Source: Artemisia argyi (Eukaryota; Streptophyta; Magnoliopsida; Asterales; Asteraceae). From it: DNA of 64,000 nucleotides. Location: contig CM060704.1 in assembly GCA_030686995.1 (NCBI GenBank), positions 110,800,542 to 110,864,541 of the forward strand, written 5' to 3'. This document shows positions 34,533-44,161 of this stretch, in pieces. Made by a program: the position numbers and the translations under genes. Positions within the stretch are counted from its first letter, which is position 1; each line of letters begins with the position of its first letter. The notes under the pieces were generated by a model. That model was not told the DNA's origin. It searched no databases and saw nothing but the letters and a program-made list of their open reading frames with translations.

Positions 34533-35548
34533 AAGGCTATGTTTGGTGCGGAGTATTTTTAAAGCTTTTTGGGGCTATAAGTGGTGTGCCCTATTTAGTG
34601 AAATCGTCAAGAGTTTGGGAGTGAAGTTCGATTTATCCCCTCGCCAAAAAGCGGTGTTTGAATGTCTCCGTGCTCTTCATGCTCAGAATTTCTTGACTGT
34701 CACCCCCATCGATGGGCTAGGCCAACATATGTCGGCCCTGGAGTACCGAACTATCCTTAAGTACCGGCTAATGATCCCCCTGTTTCCAGCTGATGAGCCT
34801 TGCCCAGTCTGCCACAAGGCTTGTTTGGATTCTTTTGGCGAGCATGTGGTCCATTGCAAAGAGTTACCTGGTTTCAAATATAGGCATGATTTGGTCAGGG
34901 ATGTTCTGTTTGATGTTCTTAAGAGATCAAGTATTTCTTATAAAAAAGAGGCCCCCGTGAACTTTTTGACGGATCCGCTTGACGGGAGGTTTACTTTACG
35001 GCCAGCTGATATACTTGTGTTTGGGTGGGCTGGGGGGAAGCATGCTTGTGTGGATCTTACTCGAGTGTCCCCTCTTGTTGGGCTTAGGGACAACGGGTTT
35101 GTTGCTGGACAAGCTGCGTTGAAAGCGGAATCGAGCAAAGTGGCTAAACACGAGAAAACTTGCTTAGAGAATCAACACGTGTTTATCCCTTTTGCTTTTG
35201 ATACATTTGATTTCCTAGCTCTGGAAGCAGTGAAGTTTTTGTCTAGAGTTCAACAGGTTGTGCAAAGCAATTTTGCGACACTCAAAAAACAAAACTTTAT
35301 TTTTAGTAGGATTGGTTTTGCCATCCAAAAAAGAGTTGCGGCGCAACTTGTTGCTTGCTTGTCTGTCATCTTATTGTAATCCGTTAAATTGTCTTTAGTA
35401 ATATATCTTGCATCTTAAAGGATTGTTCGTTTAAAAAAATTAGCGATGAGCTTTGCTATTTTTTAGAAATGCTCAATGCTTTTTTAAGAAGTTGTGAGCT
35501 GTAGCTACTGCTCACAGCTCACTGCTACTGTTATCAAACACACCCTTA
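34533..35548. mobile_element. hAT-like MITE split by a retroelement fragment
   Basis: The left part AAGGCTATGTTTGG...AAAGCTTTTTGGGG and the right part (TTTGCTATTTTTTAGAAATG...CTCACAGCTCACTGCTACTG...CAAACACACCCTT) match, in inverse order, the intact MITE at 35836-36068. The roughly 850 bp between them (about 34575-35425) is foreign. Confidence 0.65.
34577..35379 (+). pseudogene. retroelement C-terminal fragment: Cys/His finger plus nuclease-like domain
   Basis: An open frame whose true homologous part begins near KWCALFSEIVKSLGVKF and ends VARLP-like at AAQLVACLSVILL, about 265 residues. It contains a Cys/His cluster CPVCHKACLDSFGEHVVHC and then RPADILVFGW...ACVDLTRVSPL, which has the look of a PD-(D/E)XK restriction-like nuclease core. 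The order finger-then-nuclease is that of the C-terminus of RLE-type non-LTR retrotransposons; no reverse transcriptase is present. The frame can be extended upstream to an ATG at 34384, but that part lies in the MITE and flank and is not homologous. The copy looks recent (no stops) but is 5'-truncated. I recall similar proteins being widespread in plant genomes under vague names; not checked. Confidence 0.5.
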
Positions 35549-35666
35549 AATGAGAATCATTTTTTATATCAAATTATTGTTCTTCACCAAGCTATGTGTT
35601 TAAAAAGTCATTTGTCAAGCTTTTGTCACAATAAGTAAAGTCATTCAAATAATTTAATCAAACAAT

Positions 35667-35707
<41 letters not shown>

Positions 35708-35835
35708 TTGGTAAGCTTAGCATTGCCTTTCCTCTTATAAACCTATTTATTGACAACTCATACGTATGATCCGGAATTAACGTTACAACCTAGGAGTATT
35801 TAATAAGCACGATACCACTTATAGAGCTATACATA
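35549..35835. other. spacer with a poly-A run and one copy of a direct repeat
   Basis: The A run is at about 35670-35705. The stretch 35784-35835 is repeated at 36268-36305 plus 36737 onward. Confidence 0.6.
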
Positions 35836-36068
35836 GGCTATGTTTGGCAAAAGTAGCTGTGAGCACTAGCAGTGAGCAGTAACAGTGAGCTGTGAGCAGT
35901 AGCCAGAAAAGCTCACAGCTTCATAAAGAAGCATTGGGAAAATGAGCTTTCCTAAAAAATAGCAAAACCCACAGCTCTCATGCCAAACGAACACTAAAAA
36001 TCAAAAAGCTCATTGTTCACCGCTCATTGCCCAAAAAAGCTCCAAAAAGCTTTGTGCCAAACATAGCC
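35836..36068. mobile_element. hAT-like MITE, intact
   Basis: The ends GGCTATGTTTGGCA and TGCCAAACATAGCC are perfect inverted repeats 233 bp apart. The interior is rich in 'agcagtgagcagtaacagtg'. A clean 8 bp duplication could not be found. Confidence 0.75.
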
Positions 36069-36110
36069 ATATATTCCTCTTACAATTTCTATTACTGTAG
36101 ACTTTGACTT

Positions 36111-36120
36111 CGTGGTTTTC

Positions 36121-36158
<38 letters not shown>

Positions 36159-36207
36159 GTTGGGTTTTGCTAATGACAATCTTAAGAGTTGTTGTTAAGC
36201 AAATAAG

Positions 36208-36262
<55 letters not shown>
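36111..36262. repeat. two (TTA)n microsatellites
   Basis: Uninterrupted TTA runs at about 36118-36158 and 36211-36262, separated by 50 bp of unique sequence. Confidence 0.9.
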
Positions 36263-36263
<1 letters not shown>

Positions 36264-36304
36264 GTTGTTATAACCTAGGAGTATTTAATAAACACGATAC
36301 CACT

Positions 36305-36736
36305 TAGGGGTGTCATATGGGTCGACCCGACCCGACCCGAACCCGACCCGAACCCGATAAGGCCTTATAGGGTCGGGTTGATTCGGGTCCAATATATCTT
36401 ATCGGGTTATCGGGTCAACCCAATAAACCCGATAGCCTTATAGGGTCGGGTTTCGGGTCTTAATTATTTCGTTATCGGGTTATCGGGTTGACCCGATAAC
36501 CCGATAAGCTATAATAACCCATTAAAAGCTTTATAATTTTTGAACTTGACCCGATAACCCGATAACCCGAACCCGATAACCCGAACCCGATAGACCCGAT
36601 AACCCGATAGACCCGAACCCGATAACCCGATTCCTTATCGGATCGGGTTGCGGGTTAAATTTTATATGTTGAAAACCCGATAGACCCGACCCGATAAGAG
36701 GCTTATCGGGTCGGGTTGACCCGAATGACACCCCTA
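36305..36736. mobile_element. hAT MITE with 8 bp target duplication
   Basis: Starts TAGGGGTGTCAT and ends ATGACACCCCTA. It is flanked by ATACCACT on both sides (36297-36304 and 36737-36744). The 432 bp body is made of 'gacccgataacccgaa' type repeats and their inverse. The copy at 35784-35835 shows the uninterrupted site. Confidence 0.9.
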
Positions 36737-36765
36737 ATACCACTTATACAGCTATAGCTCATAGA

Positions 36766-36782
36766 CCCGTGGAATCCACGGG
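36766..36782. repeat. CCCGTGG-AAT-CCACGGG hairpin
   Basis: A perfect 7 bp stem with a 3-base loop. Related hairpins occur at 37883-37899 (one base short) and 38356-38372. On the minus strand each is followed by CCACGGGTC(T/A)A..., a layout like Helitron 3' ends. Confidence 0.5.
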
Positions 36783-37088
36783 TTTTTAGAAGAATGAATG
36801 CATAAAGAAATAAAGCGTGTGAGTAAAGTAAGAAAAAATAATGGATGTAGAGATTTTGTATTGTTTTTAATAGAATAATATGTAATAAATGAAAGATACA
36901 ATAAAGAAATATTGTTGTAACTATTAATCTAATAAATGTTCATGCACGCAGGCCACAATCTTCATGGTCTTGAAAAGCAAATGTATGTAGTGACTGATAA
37001 TTAAGTGATTAGCAATGAACATTACTTTAGCACCTAATAAGAGCAAAAAAAAAAAAGTTTTAATAAAAATATGTTTGGGTTGATAATA

Positions 37089-37483
37089 CAGACCAAGGAT
37101 TAAATGAGAAGAAAACTTAAAATGAGAAGGCTGAGAAATAATTATAACTACACATTTAAGATACATCGACTTGAATTATATGCATCCCTAGTCTTTTAGA
37201 TGCACAATAATATATTTTCTAGCAAAAAATTAGATGCATATGCATATATTAGATGCATTTCATCAAGTTAGACAAATCCTATACATTTTTCGTCCTCTGC
37301 GGGTCAAATTTGTTTTTAGTACTACTTTGCATCGTTTCACTTCAAAATCACTTTCAAAACTAATTGGGATGCATCTAAATGAATAGAGATGCATCTAAAT
37401 CAAGTCGATGCATCTCAAATGTGTGGTTATAATTATTTATCATCCTTCTCATTTTAAGTTTTCTTCTCACTGGATCCTTACTC
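37089..37483. mobile_element. foldback MITE with 8 bp flanking repeat
   Basis: Arms of about 130 bp: 'aatgagaagaaaacttaaaa' and 'tcgacttgaattatatgcatcc' on the left, and their inverse on the right. TGATAATA flanks the element at 37081-37088 and 37484-37491. The interior has several 'agatgcatctaaatg' units. Confidence 0.7.
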
Positions 37484-37491
37484 TGATAATA

Positions 37492-40162
37492 TATGTAAAA
37501 ATAAAAAAATGACACAAAAATATCGTATGTATATTTGTACGTACCTCTTGAAACATGGTCATAAACCTTGAAACAATAGATCGAATGTTGCAGCCCATCT
37601 TTCTTTATCTGTTTCTAGATTTGTAAAAATTCATTGGTTATCATCATCATGTCCTTCCGTAGACGAACTTTGCTCAAGGTCATTGTTCTCGGCGACAGCG
37701 GGTAATTTTATTTATGTCATCATTCTATGATCTTATTGTTTTCATGATTTATATTATTATTTGTGATTTTTGTTCTTAGGGTTGGGAAGACGTCTTTAAT
37801 GAATCAGTATTTTTAATTTTTTTCGTCCTGTGCAATGTATATTCGTATATGTATTGATTAATTATGTGCAATAGCTTATAGACCCGTGGAATCACGGGGT
37901 TTTCAAAAATATATTCGTTAAATAGTTATGTGCGTGAATATATTAACAAACAATAACGATCGTAAATAGATTCATTATTTTGTGAAAGAAATGATAAGTA
38001 ATATATTAACAAACACAACGGTTTATAACTATTAAAATAATAAACGCGCATGTATCGTCTTATCCAAATGATATATAGTCTTAGAGAGACAATGCATGCA
38101 GTTAACGGCATACACTCAAGTAGCCCATGTTCAAAATATGGTAAGAATATATGTTAAGTTAAAAATGGTATAAAACATGTAATTTAAAAAATGGTATAAA
38201 ACATCTAATTTAAAAAAGTAAGTTGTTGATAAAAAAATATATGTTAAAAGTTAAAAAATGGTATAAAACATGTAATTTAAAAAATGTCTGTACTTCGAAG
38301 TATCTTTTGTGGATGGTTAGTTGATTCGCTTATTTGCATGCAAGTGGTTAGTTGACCCGTGGATATCACGGGATTAAACGAAAAACAGTTAAATCGATTC
38401 AGAATTGAGTGTAGATGGACTTGAAATTCTTTAAGCGCAAACTGGTACAGAGTGAGTAAATAATACACTGAACCAAGGTGGTATACTAAGAGTCATCATA
38501 GTGCAAAGGTTTATAGACGATCTATAAACATCACAGTCTTACATGCAAAAACACAACCTAGCAAGTGTACTTTACTCACTACTCTGTAATATTTATGTAA
38601 AAACACAACATGCAAAAACACTCTTACATTCATATTAAAAGGCAGCATGAGAATATCAAAAATTGAAAGCTGCTAGTACCTACACATAGCTCATGTACAT
38701 CTATTAGTAATAGTACATCTGATTTTATCGGCATTTAAAAAGCAACATTATGCTTAATTGAATTCCAACCAAATTATAGCCCCTTAAATGACTTATTGCT
38801 GACTAAAATTTTGAGTCATTTACTTAAGGAAAGGTCAATTTGATTGGTCAACTTGCCAATTGGACATTTGTTCAAAATTTGTACTTATGTTTTAGAATGG
38901 CAGTGAAATTGACTATTAAAAAATAAAAGGGAACATAGACGGTTAAGACATACGATTGAGTAGGATGTATTTGTCAAAACTTGTGTCCTTAAGGCTATTA
39001 ACATCAACAACACCACCAAGGGAAGTTGTTATCTTAATTTTGCCACATCAACCTTTAGCAGCTCTTCCTTAAGCAAATAAAGCTGACAATGTAGGTGGTC
39101 AACTTTTGCTATGTGGAGGGGCTTAGCTTTATTTGCATATTACTTCATAAGGCCTGAAGCATGCATACTTAGTTAGCTCAAGATAATCATAACTTTTTCT
39201 TGTTTTCTGCTCCTTATTGGTAAAAAAAATATAATGTGCATAACAAAAGCGTCGCATTCCTTAAGGTAATACACACCCAATACATGAAAAACCACTTTTT
39301 ATAATCCAAGAATGCTTCTTACCTGTTTGAACAACACTATTTACTTTACCTGTAATCTTCAATCTAATAAAAGGAGCCATAAAAACAATGAGAAATAATA
39401 AGATTAATATTATAACTAAGTACCACAAACTTGCATGTTCCACTACAGATACTATGGTGTTTATGTTGTTTATGAGATTAAAATCATAGCAGACAACTTT
39501 ACTCGTGTTATGAGCCGTGCAACTGCAACTTACAAACAACTAATAACTCATAAAAAAAAAATACTTCGAGCTGGAATATGTGAAACTTTCATTACCTTCA
39601 AAAAGAAGTAGTGCAAATTATTACGACATACATCACTAACTTGAATTAAATGGTGGACTCTTAATATTTAACTTTACCAATCTCATTTTCATAACCATGC
39701 CAAGATAAAAGCTAAAGACCTTAGACCGTATAAAGAGACTTCTATAATGAAAACGCACAAACACATTTTAATAGGGAATTAGTGGTACCTGGTTAGCTTA
39801 TGTTATTCCTTATCAAAGTATACATTAGAAGATGCCTTTGAAGGAATGCCACATACTTGATATAACAAAGAAATAGTAAACTTATTCATATATCTACTAC
39901 ACATGAGCATAAGTACTCCTCACCCAACACAATAACAGGCAATACATATACACACATAACACATACCCAACCGATAGAAGATACTTGTATGGACTATTAG
40001 AATTTCAAAATAAGATATGAACCATTTGACAAATAAGGGAAAAAAATTATTTAGACACATACCTATTTTGACCCATTTCGAAAACGGCTTAATATGCTAC
40101 AATAAAAGATGAGTATAAAATCATTGAGTTAGTAAAATTCTTAATATAGAACTACCCTTTAC
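37492..40162. other. long stretch without a recognised gene
   Basis: AT-rich. It holds two CCCGTGG hairpins (37883, 38356) and a short repeat 'ttaaaaaatggtataaaacatg' at 38160-38290. A hydrophobic minus-strand frame at 39261-39539 is not convincing as a gene. The later exons of the FPS pseudogene would belong here on the minus strand but were not found. Confidence 0.45.
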
Positions 40163-40625
40163 TCGGAAGTGTTTCTTAAGAATCCTCGGGACATATTTGT
40201 GAAGAAGAATTCCATCAGCAATCTTACCAACCTAGATTCAATTATTATTCCGAATTCAAGCATGGCCATAATAAAATAAAAACTACATTACATAATGGCT
40301 TATTGCTCTAAAATCACACCTTGGGTAGTCTGAACCAACATGGCTGCCCTCTGCTGGTATGAGACGCGTCCATGATATCATCAAGCACAAGAAAGTATGC
40401 TTGAAACTGCAACATTTAACGACATGAAGGATTAAATATATCTTGCTAAATTACTAATGCTTAAATTAGTTAGAGAATATTGTAGTTACCCATTCAATAC
40501 ACCAACCAAGGGTAGATGAAAGGGAAATCTCATCATCTGTCAGTTATCCTCTTTTACGCATATATTAAGTGTCGACAACAGATAATCCCCGGTTCAACTT
40601 TCCTATTAAAATAACATATCAATAC

Positions 40626-40670
<45 letters not shown>

Positions 40671-40750
40671 AGGTAACAATTAAACAAATAATAGGAAAAG
40701 AGAAGCATATATTACCTCCAGGTACGTTGTAATCAAGCATATGCAACGAA
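40163..40750 (-). pseudogene. farnesyl diphosphate synthase (FPS) pseudogene
   Basis: Four exon pieces on the minus strand with intact splice borders. About 40716-40745 ends HMLDYNVPGG. 40490-40602 encodes GKLNRGLSVVDT*...LTDDEISLSS and TLGWCIEW. 40320-40406 encodes [20 protein letters not shown] and QPCWFRLPK, including the first aspartate-rich motif DDIMD that binds Mg and the allylic substrate. 40163-40231 encodes VGKIADGILLHKYVPRILKK and HFR. FPS makes farnesyl diphosphate, the precursor of sesquiterpenes and sterols. Two TAA codons lie in the second piece, the usual SHTRRGQ is SHTSRGQ, and the N-terminus and everything after HFR are missing, so this copy is dead. Introns are kept, so it came from a DNA duplication, not from a processed mRNA. 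Confidence 0.85.
40631..40668. repeat. poly-A run in the FPS pseudogene intron
   Basis: About 37 A between the first two FPS exon pieces. It has the look of a retroposon tail or simple slippage; no element body was identified. Confidence 0.8.
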
Positions 40751-41445
40751 ATAAGCAAACATTTTGTAATGTTTAGAGCAATGTATGAATGTAGAAGTAA
40801 GCAAACATGGAAATTGATTTTTTTTAACATCGAAGTTTTATCTTTCACATACTTTGCATGATAAAAGTTATTTGGGACCAATACAACTAAATCTTAATAT
40901 ATAAATCAAGTACCATCTTTTGATGTTATTTATTTGTGGCTCAAATTCTACAACTTCCTTTGCTAATAGAATCATCCCATGTAAAGAAAAAAAAGTATTA
41001 AATTATAACATTTTTAATTATGACATTGTTTCATACTAAGCTAATGTAAGTGGAGTTGTTTCTAGTGTATACATAAATGGTTTGAAGTGTCGTCTTCTTG
41101 ACATAAACAACAAAAACACCACTTAATATTTCAGATATTGCTGAAACCTCAAGGTCACTAAAATCTAATACTGGTACAATAGAAAATTCAGTTCGATGTG
41201 GGAATTGTCTTGTGCAACTCTTTTGATTATCAACTTCCCGAAAAGAGTTAAGAATTCCACAATGCGACAAAAGAATAATAAACCAATGTAACATACCTAG
41301 CATGATGTTAACACTTTTTTGAACATTCGTATTGCCATCCATCCTGCAATTATAACACAAGTAAGTGGTCATATCCCATAACTGAACTTGGTTAAAATAG
41401 GGAGAATGAAATATGACTCGGGTAAAATGTGTATCCCTCTCTCAC

Positions 41446-41491
<46 letters not shown>

Positions 41492-41823
41492 TGGCAATCT
41501 CTTTTGGTTGCGTTTGAGTGTGCGCAAATTTCAAACTTACATACCTGTGCAAACCAACTAATTAAACACATTCAACGTAGGAATCATCAAGTACAACATC
41601 ATTTCTTGGTTATAAGCAATCATAACGTGCTTCATTTTTTCCCTACAAATGACATTTACACAAATACAATTTATCAGATAGTTGGCGTGCATAGAAAACA
41701 CACATAGAACATAAACTACAAATAATCATTTGCATCAATCCATATCATCTACTAACAATTAAATTGAAGAATGAAAAGAGATCAAACTTGTCAAACCTGG
41801 TTATTTTTCTTTAATCTCATTCT
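40751..41823. other. spacer, one unassigned minus-strand frame, poly-T run
   Basis: A minus-strand frame at 41031-41372 includes REVDNQKSCTRQFPHRTEFS and DFSDLEVSAISEILSG. It looks protein-like but I recognise no family. A T run lies at about 41449-41488. No upstream FPS exon was found. Confidence 0.4.
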
Positions 41824-43558
41824 ATCAAGAATATATTACGCCGCTAGTTCAAAATCCTGACGGTCGTTAGATTTACCAGTTATCTGAGTCCTCACGTGCA
41901 TGTCACATGAGGCCAATTTAGTCTGATCATTTTTTTTTTGTCTTTTTCCTCTTTTTTTCTTCACTAACATTGCTTGACACTTGTATTTTGTACTTTCATT
42001 TTAAATAAACATTTTTGTCTTTTTGTTATACCATTTCTTTCAATTACCCACACACATCACCACCATCACAACCAATTATAATCTTTTCTTTTTCCCGTAT
42101 TTTGTATTTAGAAATTGTTATTGTTGCATTAAATCTAGAGAAATTGGTATATGTGTTTTAAATCTTTATTGATTTGACCTTGTTTACCTCTTTAACAAAA
42201 ATTACTTGTCGATTCACTTCTAAAAGAAAATACCCTTGTATTTGATTCTTATAAAAAATTACTTATCAAACCCAGATTCCGACATCATTTTCGGCAAGTT
42301 TTCCATCAATCATCAAACTCAAAGTTAACTTTTTTTTGGCAAACTTTAAACGATGCTAAGCAAATTTTCCCGACCATGTATTTGGTTCTTATTAAAAATT
42401 TTACCTAAAAAGAATAAAATCAAACGAATTAATGCACATTAAAGTCTACGTCTATCAATTGAATATTCCCATTATCAGTCAAGCGTTTCCCATAGTGAAA
42501 GATGCATTAAAGGACCTTATGTTACCTACCAATATAAAGGTCAATTTAGTTGTCTGGTGTAATGTTACCTACCAAAGTTGAAAGAACTCGAATGAGAATA
42601 GTTCCAAAATCCACAAATGAAGAACACTACAGTAAACCCATAAAAGAGGCCCCCACTTCAAATCAAGATTTAATAAATAAATAGAAGAATCTTGGTGGCA
42701 TTGACTTTGAGCATACTCAAACAATATTTCTAAATTTTGAAAACTCAGTCATACTACGTACAAAAACAAATTCAGCTATTGGTTTTTATTAATCCAAATT
42801 CGTGATGTGAACACCATACAAAAAACTGGTGTGCTTGCCATGAAGTCACAAACCTCTGGTAGTTGTGGAAATAAAAAACTGGTGCGTTAGCCATGATAAA
42901 AAGCTCATTAATTTCATGGTCGGTAACTCGGTATGGTTTGATTCATTATGAAACTGATCTAATTTTGTGGTGGTAGGTGGTTGTTATGGTCAGAATGGTG
43001 ATCGGATTTGGTGGTGTGGTTGGATCCGGTGACATCATTTTTTAATTTAAAGTTTGTAAGTTTTCTTTTCAATGTGGGTTTTGATTATAGGTTTTACAAG
43101 TTTTGATTTGAGTGATTAAAGATGGCGAGAGGTGGTTGGTGTGTTTGGAATAGTGGCGGCACGTGGTTGGTTGTCGGAAATGGTGGCCGGAATCTGGGTT
43201 TGATAACAAGGGGTATGAACATGAAGAACAAAAAGGGTATTTTCATCAAAATACTTGAAAAGTTATTGATGATATGCAAGAATCAGTAGTAAGTTAGTGA
43301 TAATGAGCCACTTTTTACATTTTGAAAAGTATGTTGTGTTTTTTTTACTTTTGTTCAAAAAAAATGTACGAAAAGTCAAATTTTCTACAGTGTGCTCCGT
43401 CAAAGGTGTGGAAAAAAAAAGGAAAAAGACAAAAAAAAAAAAAAAAAAAAGTTGATCGGACTAAACTGCTCTCATGTGACATGCACGTGAGGACTCAGAT
43501 AACTGGGAAATCTAACGACCGTCAGGATTTTGTACTAGCAGCGTAATATATTCTTGAT
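41824..43558. mobile_element. 1.7 kb element with long terminal inverted repeats
   Basis: 41824-41935 and 43445-43558 are inverted copies at over 90% identity by eye. Landmarks on the left are 'atcaagaatatattacg', 'ctgacggtcgttagattt' and 'gagtcctcacgtgcatgtca'; the right has their complements. Both arms continue inward into T-rich 'gtctttttcctctttttt'. No transposase frame is visible inside, so this is a non-autonomous MULE-like or foldback element. The target duplication was not resolved. Confidence 0.8.
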
Positions 43559-43801
43559 TTTGGATCAAAAACAAAATTATTAATGTTTTTGAATGTCGTA
43601 TGAAATGTGAGCAAAATATAAGGAATAACGGTGTAATTTACTAAAAAAAATAGCACTCCTTTTCTAACCCAATGTCATTGAGAAAATATATTACGACTTA
43701 CCATTTTTTAACAACTTACCAAAAGTAGCTTTAAATTAAATTTATGCATTAAATACTTGTACTTCAACTATTTGTATATATGAGTGTCCCAATAACCTGT
43801 C
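43559..43801. other. short AT-rich spacer
   Basis: No feature seen between the inverted-repeat element and the hAT MITE. Confidence 0.5.
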
Positions 43802-43809
43802 TGCAGATC

Positions 43810-43999
43810 CAGTGGCGAAGCTTGGATTTTGTAAGTGGGAGGTCGGGATCTAAATTTTTTTTTTCGTAAGGCTATATTTCAGGTATACCGAAATTTTTAG
43901 GGGGTCGAAACCGAATATACCGAAATTTTTCTACACGAAAACTATATACCCCTACATCGCAAAAAAAATTTCGGGGCCCGCTGTGAAGCTTCGCCCCTG
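43810..43999. mobile_element. hAT-like MITE with perfect 8 bp duplication
   Basis: Starts CAGTGGCGAAGCTTGG and ends GAAGCTTCGCCCCTG. It is flanked by TGCAGATC at 43802-43809 and 44000-44007. 190 bp. It ends 32 bases before the TTGAC motif of gene 2. Confidence 0.88.
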
Positions 44000-44031
44000 T
44001 GCAGATCACCTCCCTTAAATTAATATCTTCA

Positions 44032-44045
44032 TTGACGTTGACTTA
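44032..44045 (+). promoter_or_regulatory. double TTGAC/TGACG motif, promoter of ankyrin gene 2
   Basis: TTGACGTTGACTTA matches the 3' 14 bases of the gene 1 motif and ends 15 bases before ATATAAAT (44061-44068), nearly the same spacing as in gene 1. Confidence 0.7.
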
Positions 44046-44060
44046 AACAGAGGAGGTTGC

Positions 44061-44068
44061 ATATAAAT
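44061..44068 (+). promoter_or_regulatory. TATA box of ankyrin gene 2
   Basis: GCATATAAATGA, about 100 bases before the first possible in-frame ATG (44162). Confidence 0.6.
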
Positions 44069-44161
44069 GATACTAGTGGAATGCATGTTCATATGATCAC
44101 TTTAGATCTCTCATGGCTTTTCAAATTACAATCAATCATATTCATACGTAGATAATAATTG

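Noticed and set aside
34384..34574. N-terminal extension of the retroelement C-terminal frame, including a hydrophobic start
   Set aside because: This part lies in flank and MITE sequence; it is open by chance and not homologous to the inserted fragment.
36111..36307. 67-codon frame rich in Tyr and Ile
   Set aside because: Produced by the (TTA)n microsatellites.
39261..39539. Minus-strand 92-codon frame with a hydrophobic segment
   Set aside because: No similarity to FPS or any family I know, AT-rich, and without neighbours that would support a gene.
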